A stretch of 58,719 bases of DNA from Selenomonas sp. AE3005 (GTDB taxonomy: Bacteria > Bacillota > Negativicutes > Selenomonadales > Selenomonadaceae), in the NCBI RefSeq assembly GCF_905233635.1, contig NZ_CAJODG010000011.1:1-58719 (forward strand), written 5' to 3'. Shown one piece after another: positions 1 to 7,966 of the stretch; the first letter of the stretch is position 1, and each line of letters opens with the position of its first letter. The notes beneath the pieces are model-generated. The model was given only the letters and a program-made list of their open reading frames with translations. It had not been told where the DNA came from and made no database searches. A program made the translations under genes and the position numbers.

Positions 1-278
1 GTTCGTAGCAATTGTAAACACCGTAGCTGGGGGCGAACGGGGGAGTGATTTTTATGCGGGGAGCGACTGCCTGAGCGCAGCGAAGGCCGGCACACTGTAG
101 TTAATCGCTAAGCAACTACGTTGAAAGGAGCGCCGTTGGCCTGCCCGGCGCAGGTAACTGGACAGTGCTATTTTCCGAGGTGTGTCGTTCAGCGGAGGCA
201 GAAAAATTACTCCCCCGTGAACCCCATGCACTTATTAACGAGATACTTTTAAGAACTACTTGACCGTCAAACTGCAAT
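1..278 (+). repeat. Right part of structured repeat element, copy 1 (cut by window edge)
   Basis: This stretch matches positions 13166-13453 of the complete copy further on. It ends with an 18-bp terminal repeat (261-278) that is the exact reverse complement of the left end of copy 2 (12851-12868). It contains the same 197-nt core (29-225), closed by a long helix between about 38-53 and 202-217. By eye about 15 of the 197 core positions differ between copies, and none lies in the 16-bp closing helix. The left part lies outside the window. No convincing gene is present; the element sits just downstream of the minus-strand gene that ends at 298. Confidence 0.8.
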
Positions 279-297
279 TTATATGCAGGGGAGCGTC

Positions 298-1575
298 TTA
301 TTTCCCAATCATAATGCTGATGATTTCCTTATCGGTTTCCTTCATGCCAATGCGGCCGAGGCGGCTGATGTTGCGGATGGTGTTTTCCACGCCTTTTTCT
401 ACGAGGCCGTCGCCGCCGTAGAATTGCTGGCCGTTGCGGTACATTTCAAAGCCCAGAATGCCGGCATCAACGGCAGCGGATATTTTTGCGGCACAGGAGG
501 CTTTGGCACCGTCGCAGACTATGCCGGAGGTGATGGCCAAAGCATTGACGATGGTATGAATAATTGCCTTGTAGTCACCACCGCAGAGCCAGGCAATGCC
601 GGCACCGGCACCTGCCCCGGCACTGACCGCACCACAGTAAGCGGAAAGGCGGCCAATACCTTCTTTTTCATGCAGGGTGACGAGGTTGGAGAGCAGCAGG
701 GCGCGGTAGAGTTTTTCCTGGTCAGCACCCGTTTCCTTGGCGTATTCGATGACCGGCAGGGAGACGGTCATACCTTGATTGCCACTGCCGGAATTGATGA
801 CTACGGGCAGCTCACAGCCGTTCATGCGGGCGTCAGAACCGGCAGCGGCTCTGGCCCGGGCCCGGATATGGACGTTCTGGCCATAGGCTTTGAGCAGCGT
901 CTTGCCGATATTGGCACCATAGTCATTTTTTAAACCTTCGTCGGCGATGGCCGTGTTGTAGGCAATCTGCCGGTCAAGTATTTCCTGTACATCGGCAAGG
1001 TCACAGGTCATGGCAAAATCATAGATATCTGCAATAGTCAGGCATTCGTAGTCTGGCTTGTCTTTGTCAATGACATTGACAATTTCTTTTTCCAGCAGAA
1101 CCTGCTCGTTGCGGGTGATTTTGACAATGTTCGTATGTTCGTTGACCACTTGAACTACAGCGTTGTCCTGTCCTTTGCTGACTTTGACGATAATGTCGAG
1201 AACATGGTCAGACTGAGCAAACTCTACATTTATTTCACTATGGCTGAGATATTCACCCAGCTTAGCTTTATCCGCCTCTTTAGCATGGGCAATGACTTCG
1301 AGGCCGGCAGTTTCGTCACCGGCAACAATGCCGATGGCCACGGCTGCCTCAATGCCCTTGCGTCCTTCCGTGTTAGGGACGATAACGCTTTTGACATTTT
1401 TTATGATATTGCCGCTGGCAGCAACGGTGACTTTATCCGGCAGGCAGCCCAGCACGGACCTGGCTTTGGCCGCGCAGTAGGCAATGGCAATTGGTTCGGT
1501 GCAGCCCATTGCCGGCACCAGCTCGCGGCGGAGTATTTCCACATAACTTTTGTAGATGGGGTTAGTCTTTTCCAT
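298..1575 (-). CDS. cyuA: L-cysteine desulfidase family protein (CyuA/YhaM, UPF0597)
   Basis: The 425-residue product belongs to the CyuA/UPF0597 family, cytoplasmic [4Fe-4S] enzymes related to the serine dehydratase alpha chain that split L-cysteine into pyruvate, ammonia and sulphide. Four cysteines have the spacing known for the archaeal cysteine desulfidase cluster: C25 in MGCTEP, C314 in AYCGAVSAG, and C354 and C361 in VCDGAKASC. A Gly/Ala-rich segment (about 316-327) and SGSGNQGM (about 262-269) are also family features. The start ATG has a GGAGA site upstream. A TATAAT box on the minus strand near 1608-1613 could serve as its promoter. The gene is monocistronic here. Whether cysteine or another amino acid is the true substrate cannot be read from sequence; the family call is firm. 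Confidence 0.85.
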   Translation of the reverse strand: MEKTNPIYKSYVEILRRELVPAMGCTEPIAIAYCAAKARSVLGCLPDKVTVAASGNIIKNVKSVIVPNTEGRKGIEAAVAIGIVAGDETAGLEVIAHAKEADKAKLGEYLSHSEINVEFAQSDHVLDIIVKVSKGQDNAVVQVVNEHTNIVKITRNEQVLLEKEIVNVIDKDKPDYECLTIADIYDFAMTCDLADVQEILDRQIAYNTAIADEGLKNDYGANIGKTLLKAYGQNVHIRARARAAAGSDARMNGCELPVVINSGSGNQGMTVSLPVIEYAKETGADQEKLYRALLLSNLVTLHEKEGIGRLSAYCGAVSAGAGAGAGIAWLCGGDYKAIIHTIVNALAITSGIVCDGAKASCAAKISAAVDAGILGFEMYRNGQQFYGGDGLVEKGVENTIRNISRLGRIGMKETDKEIISIMIGK

Positions 1576-1796
1576 ATATGTATCTCCATTTCGTATCTAT
1601 AATAATCATATTATAGAGTATTTTACATTAGTTTACGAGCCTTGGAGATGGTGAAAATTTTTTTGCCAATGGGCATGAGGGAGAATGTGACTGGAAAAAA
1701 AGTCAAGACTGGTTAGGAAAAATTTCCCATGCTATACTGACCAAGGTGTAAGCTTAGACAACTTATGGGGAATCTTTTGGCAGGAGGAAATTGTTT

Positions 1797-2021
1797 ATGA
1801 CAATGGATACGCAGGGAAAAGAACTGGCCTGCATTGAGAGGTTGGGAACCCTCTGTGCGATGAGTGAATGGACGGAAACACAGCTGGAAGATATGCTGCG
1901 TCTGTTGCGCGATTATGGTGCCAGCTGCGAGTACGATGGCTATCAGGAGGGATATAGCGAAGGCTACAATATGGCATTGTCTGACGCGGTGGAAGCGGCG
2001 CAGCGTTCCAGTGTAGGCTGA
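1797..2021 (+). CDS. Small hypothetical protein
   Basis: A 74-residue acidic protein that I do not recognise. The AGGAGG site at 1782-1787 best fits the ATG at 1797; a TTG at 1791 is too close and the ATG at 1803 is a little far. The middle is rich in Glu/Leu and probably helical, followed by a Tyr/Gly segment (YDGYQEGYSEGYN). It has no signal peptide or membrane segment. A TATACT box at 1733-1738 may be its -10 element. It lies alone between the desulfidase-like gene and the pfl promoter, and nothing in the context suggests a role. Confidence 0.6.
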   Translation: MTMDTQGKELACIERLGTLCAMSEWTETQLEDMLRLLRDYGASCEYDGYQEGYSEGYNMALSDAVEAAQRSSVG

Positions 2022-2064
2022 TAAAGAAGGTTATATCATTAGCGGGAATCCTCTTGTCATGATA

Positions 2065-2093
2065 TTGACAGGGAGGCCCGTAATGGATATAAT
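2065..2093 (+). promoter_or_regulatory. Consensus sigma-70 promoter for pflB-pflA
   Basis: TTGACA (2065-2070), a 17-bp spacer and TATAAT (2088-2093) form a perfect housekeeping promoter. An inverted repeat overlaps the -35 box: TGTCA at 2055-2059 and TGACA at 2066-2070. It could be an operator; the bound regulator is unknown. Transcription would begin near 2100, directly ahead of the riboswitch. Confidence 0.85.
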
Positions 2094-2110
2094 TAGTAGC
2101 AGGTAATAAA

Positions 2111-2222
2111 TAGGTGCATGACCGGCGGATTAGTGGATTAACACAGGGAACTGCATCGACGCTTTTTCAAGAGCCAACCGCCTGGGCAGGGTGTGTATAC
2201 GCCTTGCTCAGGCGGTTTACTT
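2111..2222 (+). promoter_or_regulatory. ZTP riboswitch (pfl motif) with terminator platform
   Basis: The leader carries both conserved halves of the pfl-motif/ZTP riboswitch. The 5' half has GCATGACCGGCG (2116-2127), GTGGA (2133-2137) and ACAGGGAACTGCAT (2142-2155). The 3' half is CCGCCTGGGCA (2178-2188). The 3' half also forms the left arm of a hairpin closed by TGCTCAGGCGG (2205-2215) and followed by a T-rich run, so ligand-bound pseudoknot and terminator exclude each other. In known members, binding of ZTP or ZMP (signals of low 10-formyl-tetrahydrofolate) turns expression on. That fits the downstream pyruvate formate-lyase, which supplies formate. The assignment rests on consensus recognition by eye. 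Confidence 0.85.
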
Positions 2223-2249
2223 TGTCTAAGCGCCAAACAGGAGGATTGT

Positions 2250-4484
2250 ATGATACAGGAAAATTGGCAGGGATTCCGTCCCGGCAAGTGGCAGACGAAA
2301 ATTGATGTACGTGACTTTATTCAGAAAAACTACACGCCCTATGAAGGGCAGGCAGACTTTCTGGCTGCAGCAACGGCAAATACCACGGCTGTATGGGAAG
2401 AATGCAAGCGCCTGCTGGCGGAAGAACGTCAAAAGGGCGGTGTGCTGGATGTAGATACGGAAAAGGTATCGACCACCATTTCCCACGGTCCCGGCTACAT
2501 AGATAAGGCGCATGAGTCCATCGTGGGCTTGCAGCTGGACGCGCCGTTAAAGCGCGGCCTGATTGTCAACGGCGGTCTGCGCATGGCGCAGCAGGCTGCT
2601 GCTGAATACGGCTACAAGGTCAGCGATGAGATTACGGAAATTTATTCTAAGCATGTTAAGACGCACAATGAGGCTGTGTTTGAACTTTACACGCCGGAGA
2701 TGCGCAAGGCACGTCACTTAGGTCTGTTGACTGGTCTGCCTGACGCTTATGGCCGCGGCCGTATCATCGGTGACTACCGCCGTGTAGCGCTCTATGGCGT
2801 TGACTATCTCATTGAGCAGAAAAAGCAGGACAAGGAAGAAATGTTCGGCGGCAGCATGGACCAGGAAAAAATGCGGTCCCGCAGTGAAATCTCCTGGCAG
2901 ATTAAGGCCTTGCATGGCCTCAAGACCATGGCGGCCAGCTATGGCTTTGATATCAGCCAGCCGGCGAAAAATGCCCGGGAGGCTGTGCAGTGGGTGTACT
3001 TCGGTTATCTGGCGTCCGTTAAGGAACAGAACGGCGCGGCGATGTCCATCGGCCGTGTTTCCACGTTCCTGGATATTTATATCGAGCGCGACCTGGCTGC
3101 CGGTAAAATCACTGAGGCTGAGGCGCAGGAACTCATGGACCAGCTCGTGATTAAACTGCGTATGGTGCGGATGCTGCGTACGCCGGAATACAATGAACTC
3201 TTTGCCGGTGACCCCATTTGGGTAACCGAATCTGTAGGTGGTATGGGAGAGGACGGCCGTACGCTGGTGACGAAGAACTCTTTCCGTATCCTGCATACGC
3301 TGGAGAACCTCGGCCCGTCCCCGGAACCGAATCTGACGGTGCTCTGGTCCAAGCGTCTGCCGGAGGGCTTTAAGCAGTATGCGGCAGAAATTTCCATCAA
3401 GACCAGCGCTATCCAGTATGAAAACGATGAGGTTATGCGTCCGGCCTATGGTGATGATTATGGCATTACCTGCTGCGTGTCGGCCATGAAACTCGGCAAG
3501 ATGATGCAGTTCTTCGGTGCCCGGGCCAATCTGGCCAAATCCCTGCTGCTCGCCATCAATGGCGGTAAGGACGAAAAGACCGGCGAACAGCTGGCACCGG
3601 AAATCCCCCTGCCGCAGGGCGACGTACTGGACTATGCAGAAGTGCGTAAAAAGTACAGTCAGGTATTGTCATGGCTGGCCAGACTCTATGTGGATACGAT
3701 GAATGTCATCCACTATTCGCATGATTTGCATGCCTATGAGGCTGGTCAGATGGCCCTGCATGACAGTAAAATTGAACGTCTGATGGCTTTCGGTGTAGCC
3801 GGCCTGTCCTGCGCAGTTGATTCCCTGTCGGCTATCAAATTTGCCAAGGTTAAGCCGCTGCGCAATGAGCAGGGGGTAGCTGTGGATTTTGCCGTTGAAG
3901 GGGATTTCCCGAAATTCGGCAACAATGACCCACGTGTGGACGAACTGGCACATGAACTGACGCATGAATTCATTACGGAACTGCGCAAACATAAGGCTTA
4001 TCGCGGCTCGTCCCACACGCTGTCCATTCTGACTATCACGTCTAATGTCATGTACGGCAAAAAGACCGGCACGACACCTGATGGCCGTAAAATCGGCGAG
4101 CCGTTGGCACCGGGGGCTAACCCCATGCATGGCCGCGATAAGAATGGTGCTTTGGCAGCCATGAAGTCCATTGCCCATCTTGATTATGCTGACTGCCGTG
4201 ATGGTATTTCCTATACCTTCTCCATGATTCCGTCGGCTTTGGGCAAGACTGATGAAATTCGTGTGCAGAACCTGACGGCGATGTTGGACGGCTACAGCGG
4301 TTATGAGGCTCATCACATTAACATCAACGTACTCGACAGGGCTGTGCTGGAGGACGCTATGGAACATCCGGAAAATTATCCGCAGCTCACCATTCGCGTT
4401 TCCGGTTATGCTGTAAACTTTATCAAGCTGGACAGACCGCATCAGCTCGAAGTTATTCAGCGTACCTTCTACGAAGCAATGTAA
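2250..4484 (+). CDS. pflB: Pyruvate formate-lyase
   Basis: Glycyl-radical enzyme that converts pyruvate and CoA to acetyl-CoA and formate in the cytoplasm under anoxic conditions. The 744-residue length fits PflB. The adjacent active-site cysteines C408-C409 lie in ITCCVSAM, and the radical-bearing glycine is G719 in RVSGYAVNF near the C-terminus. YGRGRIIGDYRR is also typical of true PFL rather than diol or choline lyases. The chosen ATG follows AGGAGG at about 2239-2244; an in-frame upstream extension would run through the riboswitch and is not used. The activase gene begins one base after the stop. Expression is probably controlled by the promoter at 2065 and the ZTP riboswitch. Confidence 0.96.
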   Translation: MIQENWQGFRPGKWQTKIDVRDFIQKNYTPYEGQADFLAAATANTTAVWEECKRLLAEERQKGGVLDVDTEKVSTTISHGPGYIDKAHESIVGLQLDAPLKRGLIVNGGLRMAQQAAAEYGYKVSDEITEIYSKHVKTHNEAVFELYTPEMRKARHLGLLTGLPDAYGRGRIIGDYRRVALYGVDYLIEQKKQDKEEMFGGSMDQEKMRSRSEISWQIKALHGLKTMAASYGFDISQPAKNAREAVQWVYFGYLASVKEQNGAAMSIGRVSTFLDIYIERDLAAGKITEAEAQELMDQLVIKLRMVRMLRTPEYNELFAGDPIWVTESVGGMGEDGRTLVTKNSFRILHTLENLGPSPEPNLTVLWSKRLPEGFKQYAAEISIKTSAIQYENDEVMRPAYGDDYGITCCVSAMKLGKMMQFFGARANLAKSLLLAINGGKDEKTGEQLAPEIPLPQGDVLDYAEVRKKYSQVLSWLARLYVDTMNVIHYSHDLHAYEAGQMALHDSKIERLMAFGVAGLSCAVDSLSAIKFAKVKPLRNEQGVAVDFAVEGDFPKFGNNDPRVDELAHELTHEFITELRKHKAYRGSSHTLSILTITSNVMYGKKTGTTPDGRKIGEPLAPGANPMHGRDKNGALAAMKSIAHLDYADCRDGISYTFSMIPSALGKTDEIRVQNLTAMLDGYSGYEAHHININVLDRAVLEDAMEHPENYPQLTIRVSGYAVNFIKLDRPHQLEVIQRTFYEAM

Positions 4485-4485
4485 G

Positions 4486-5223
4486 ATGGTACAGGGATAT
4501 TATCATTCCAAGCTGATCTGTGGTACGGTAGACGGTCCCGGCATGCGCTATGTCCTGTTTCTGGCCGGCTGCAGGCTGGGCTGTGCCTTCTGTCATAACC
4601 CGGACACCTGGGCACAGGGGGAGCAGACCATTACCGCGGCAGAGGTTTTACAGGAGGCCGAAGAGTACCGCCTGTTTTATGAAAACTCTGGTGGCGGCCT
4701 TACCGTAACCGGTGGCGAACCCTTATTGCAGCCGGAGTTTGTGGCAGGGCTCTTTGCGGAGGCACAGGCCCGCGGCTTGGATACAGCTCTTGATACCTGC
4801 GGCCTGGCCAGTAAAGAAACAATTATGCAGGTGCTGGCCCATACGGACAGGGTATTGTTTTCCTTGAAGGGCAGTACCGATGCTAGTTATCAGGCACTGA
4901 CGAATATTAAGTCCATAAGGCCTATACTGCAGAATCTGCAGCTGGTGGCGGCACGCCGTCCTGTAACCGTGCGCTATGTGCTTATTCCCGGCTATACGGA
5001 TGGAAAAGACAGTCTGGCCACGCTTATCGGCATTATGAAAAGCCTGCCGCCGGCCGTGGAAGTTGAAGTTCTGCCTTATCATACGCTGGGTATTGCCAAG
5101 TGGGAAAAACTCCAATGGGATTATCCGTTGCAGGGTGTACCCGAGGCAACCAAGGCACAGACAGAAAATTTCCGTCAAGGTTTACGTCAGGCTGGGGTAA
5201 GACTGGCCGCTACAGAATCATAG
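4486..5223 (+). CDS. pflA: Pyruvate formate-lyase activating enzyme
   Basis: Radical SAM enzyme that installs the glycyl radical on PflB by abstracting a hydrogen with a 5'-deoxyadenosyl radical. The [4Fe-4S] motif CX3CX2C is C29, C33 and C36 (CRLGCAFCHNP). GGEPLLQPEF (about residues 77-86) is the usual SAM-contacting strand, and the 245-residue length is standard. The gene starts one base after the pflB stop without a strong ribosome binding site of its own, so translation is probably coupled. A terminator hairpin follows at 5267. Confidence 0.94.
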   Translation: MVQGYYHSKLICGTVDGPGMRYVLFLAGCRLGCAFCHNPDTWAQGEQTITAAEVLQEAEEYRLFYENSGGGLTVTGGEPLLQPEFVAGLFAEAQARGLDTALDTCGLASKETIMQVLAHTDRVLFSLKGSTDASYQALTNIKSIRPILQNLQLVAARRPVTVRYVLIPGYTDGKDSLATLIGIMKSLPPAVEVEVLPYHTLGIAKWEKLQWDYPLQGVPEATKAQTENFRQGLRQAGVRLAATES

Positions 5224-5266
5224 CCATTTGACAAATTAAAGAGTATTACAGATAACATATTTTTAG

Positions 5267-5342
5267 GCTGATATGATATATTCCCGGGTGCTTTATACGC
5301 TGTGCGCGTACTGGCGAAGGTATATATCATATCAGCTTTTTT
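5267..5342 (+). terminator. Rho-independent terminator after pflA
   Basis: The 14-nt arm 5267-5280 pairs with 5321-5336 and is followed by TTTTTT. The loop is unusually long (about 40 nt) and holds a smaller hairpin, TACGC/GCGTA (5295-5310). Confidence 0.8.
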
Positions 5343-5391
5343 GCATATTGATGTAAACTATGATTTTTCTGCAATGTCATAACTATTTTCA

Positions 5392-5420
5392 TTCCTTTTT
5401 CAAGAAAAGATGTCTATAAT
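5392..5420 (+). promoter_or_regulatory. Probable promoter of the two-component/RND operon
   Basis: TATAAT at 5415-5420 lies 31 bp before the response regulator start. The -35 region is poor (TTCCTT at 5392-5397), which suggests activator dependence, possibly by the encoded regulator itself. Confidence 0.45.
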
Positions 5421-5450
5421 ATATAAGACGAAAATTGTGGAGGTGCCACT

Positions 5451-6128
5451 ATGCGAGTATTATTAGCTGAAGACGATAAGCGTTTGGGTAAACTTATCCA
5501 ATACATGCTGGAACAGAATAAAATAAAAGTTGAATGGGTGACCAATGGCAGCGATATTTATGAGTATGCCATGTTCACCGATTATGATATTTTGATTCTC
5601 GACTGGATGATGCCGGGGGAAAATGGCGTGGATGCCTGCCGCCGCCTGCGTAGTGAAGGCTATTCCAAGGCTATCCTTATGCTGACAGCCCGTGATTCTG
5701 TTGAGGACCGGGTGACAGGCCTGGACGCCGGTGCCGATGATTATCTGGTAAAACCCTTTGAATTTGCTGAGCTGTTAGCGCGTCTCAGAGCTTTGGGACG
5801 CCGCAGTACGCAGAAGATTCAGCAGGACCAGGTGGAAGTGGGTGAGTTCACTCTTAATCGTACCACGAAAGTATTGAAGAAGAAGGACGAAGTCATACAG
5901 CTTTCGCCGCGTGAGTTCCAGATTTTTGACCTTCTGGTACAGAATCTGGGGATTGTGGTGCCGCGTGATATTCTGCTCGACAGAATCTGGGGTATGGAGG
6001 CTGATGTCAGCTCCAATAACATTGACTCTTACATAAAAATTCTGCGCAAAAAGCTGGACCTGGGCGATGGCGCTACGGCCATCAAGACCGTCCGGGGCAT
6101 AGGCTATAAGCTGGAGGTTGCAGAGTAA
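5451..6128 (+). CDS. OmpR-family response regulator
   Basis: DNA-binding response regulator of 225 residues. The receiver domain (about 1-118) has the acidic pair E7/D8, the phosphorylation site D51 in LILDWMMPG, T79 in LMLTA and K101 in LVKPF. The winged-helix domain (about 127-223) ends in the typical RGIGYKL. The start ATG follows GGAGGTG. The stop codon overlaps the ATG of the kinase gene (TAATG), so the two form one transcription unit and a cognate pair. Its targets probably include the RND genes downstream; the signal is unknown. Confidence 0.93.
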   Translation: MRVLLAEDDKRLGKLIQYMLEQNKIKVEWVTNGSDIYEYAMFTDYDILILDWMMPGENGVDACRRLRSEGYSKAILMLTARDSVEDRVTGLDAGADDYLVKPFEFAELLARLRALGRRSTQKIQQDQVEVGEFTLNRTTKVLKKKDEVIQLSPREFQIFDLLVQNLGIVVPRDILLDRIWGMEADVSSNNIDSYIKILRKKLDLGDGATAIKTVRGIGYKLEVAE

Positions 6129-7447
6129 TGGCGGAAAATCTCTTCGGGCAAAGCCGGTTCCGCCTGACCATGCTGTACTCGCTGGTCATGATTATCTTTT
6201 TGGCGGTGCTTATCTTTGCCATGCACCAGTCCATGGACTGGTCAATTCGTTCCGAGCAGGCCCGGGAACTATGGGATACGGCAGACAATGTGGCTGAGGC
6301 GCAAAAATATCTTAATCAGCACCCTGAGCTGGTTATAGATGATACCCTGGCCTATAAAAACACCAATGACCGTTTATTTTTCTATGTGTTTGATGAAGAA
6401 GGACGTCTGCTTAATTTTGCCCGTGCCTCCTTCCGTATTGAGCCGTTTATTCTGGACGTCATGGCTCAGTGGCAGGCTCCCGATGGTGATGTGGTTGTCG
6501 TGACCAAGACCCGGGAAAACGGCCACAAGTCAGAAATAATGATGACCTCCCAAAAAATTACGGAAAGCAGCGGCAAGGTACAGCGGGTTTATGTGGGCAA
6601 GGACGTAACGGCCCTCTACAATGGTATGGAAAAAGCCACCACCATCATGGCCGGTCTGGGCTTGCTGGCACTTATCATTGCCACTATTGTGGGGCATATC
6701 CTTTCCGGTAAGGCTATGGTGCCTTTAAAGGCAGCTTATGAAAAGCAGCGCCAGTTTGCCGCTGACGCCTCGCATGAGCTCAGAACGCCGCTGGCAGTGG
6801 TTATGGCCTCGGCAGAGCTGCTGCAGAATGACCCGTCAATAAAATCGCCCTTCCTCAAACAGGTTGTGGAAGATGTGCATGATGAAGTCAAAAAGATGAC
6901 CAAGCTGGTGGGCGATTTGCTTGTGGTAGCCCGCAGCGATAACAAGGCGTTAAAGCTCAAACCGTCCAAGTTTGACCTCGGAGCGGTGGCGGCGCAGACA
7001 GCCCGGCTCATGCAGCCGCTGGCTGAACAGAAAAATATCGCGATTATCGCGGAAAATCTGCCCAAGACCATGATTCATGCTGATGAGCAAAAAATTCGGC
7101 AGCTGGTACTGATACTGGTGGATAATGCCGTGAAATACACGCCGGACGGTGGCAAGGTCACTCTGGAATTCAGAAAGGCAGAAAAGGGCAAGGTATGCCT
7201 GGCTGTATCTGATACAGGAATTGGTATTGCGCCGGAGGACCAGGAAAAAGTTTTTGACCGTTTCTATCGGGTGGATAAAGCCCGTTCCCGGGAAATGGGC
7301 GGCAACGGCCTGGGACTGGCCATTGCCCAGGAAATCGTGGAACTGCACCAGGGCACCATTGCTATTGACAGTGTTTTGGGGCAGGGGACAACCTTTACAA
7401 TTACCTTGAAAACAAAAATAAAGGGCAAAACACTGCACATGTTTTAA
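6128..7447 (+). CDS. Sensor histidine kinase
   Basis: Membrane-bound histidine kinase of 439 residues. A first membrane helix lies at about 13-32, an extracytoplasmic sensor at about 33-168 and a second helix at about 171-193. The dimerisation/phosphotransfer box has H216 in ASHELRTPL. The ATP-binding domain has the N box (LVDNAVKYT), the G1 box (DTGIGI), the F box (FDRFYR) and the G2 box (GGNGLGLAI). Only a few residues separate the second helix from the histidine box, so a full HAMP linker is not evident. It overlaps the response regulator by one base. The periplasmic domain would sense an envelope signal, consistent with control of efflux, but that is inference. Confidence 0.92.
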   Translation: MAENLFGQSRFRLTMLYSLVMIIFLAVLIFAMHQSMDWSIRSEQARELWDTADNVAEAQKYLNQHPELVIDDTLAYKNTNDRLFFYVFDEEGRLLNFARASFRIEPFILDVMAQWQAPDGDVVVVTKTRENGHKSEIMMTSQKITESSGKVQRVYVGKDVTALYNGMEKATTIMAGLGLLALIIATIVGHILSGKAMVPLKAAYEKQRQFAADASHELRTPLAVVMASAELLQNDPSIKSPFLKQVVEDVHDEVKKMTKLVGDLLVVARSDNKALKLKPSKFDLGAVAAQTARLMQPLAEQKNIAIIAENLPKTMIHADEQKIRQLVLILVDNAVKYTPDGGKVTLEFRKAEKGKVCLAVSDTGIGIAPEDQEKVFDRFYRVDKARSREMGGNGLGLAIAQEIVELHQGTIAIDSVLGQGTTFTITLKTKIKGKTLHMF

Positions 7448-7515
7448 TTTTTTGCAGGAAAAAACCGTTTCACAGCGAAATAAATTCTTATCGGATGTTT
7501 TCAGGGGGTATGCGT

Positions 7516-7956
7516 ATGAAACGTTCGGGTATGGATGAACGTCTGGATGCAATCTTGGTAAGGGCGGCTATGCGCCTGGAAGAACGGATGCGTTTGGCAT
7601 ATTTTCGCGGTAATTTATCCAGATATCTGGAACGGGTAGGCCTGGCTCAATATTTAGATGAGGAAAAACTAATAAAGGGCAGTCTTTTGGACTTGCAGGA
7701 TGATGCAGCTTTGGCGATGGCTTATGTTTTGCGCAAAGCTCGTAACAATGGGTATTTGAAAGAGGCCCTGGATAAGCTGAATATGGCAGAATTATTGCAA
7801 AAGGAAAACCGGATTAAAACGGTTTTGCCTTCATCCAAACGTCAGCCTAAGGTGAAAAAAGTGCGCCTGCAAATGGTCCAGGGAGAAAATAAGTGTTCTG
7901 CGTTGACTGATGAAGAAAAGAAAAAGTTACTAAAAAATTTCAAGGTTATAAAATGA
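7516..7956 (+). CDS. Hypothetical protein between sensor kinase and RND pump genes
   Basis: I do not recognise this 146-residue, basic, probably helical protein. AGGGGG at 7503-7508 supports the ATG at 7516; ATGs at 7495 and 7510 lie before or too near the site. It has no signal peptide or membrane helix. The C-terminal third is Lys-rich (KRQPKVKKVRL, EEKKKLLKNFK), which could mean nucleic acid or membrane-surface contact. It lies in line between the kinase gene (67 bp upstream) and the adaptor gene (10 bp downstream), so it is probably co-transcribed with the efflux genes. Confidence 0.65.
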   Translation: MKRSGMDERLDAILVRAAMRLEERMRLAYFRGNLSRYLERVGLAQYLDEEKLIKGSLLDLQDDAALAMAYVLRKARNNGYLKEALDKLNMAELLQKENRIKTVLPSSKRQPKVKKVRLQMVQGENKCSALTDEEKKKLLKNFKVIK

Positions 7957-7966
7957 GGAAAAGATA

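Noticed and set aside
283..933. A 216-codon plus-strand frame opposite the cysteine desulfidase-like gene
   Set aside because: The opposite strand holds the conserved cysteines and motifs; this frame has no recognisable protein features.
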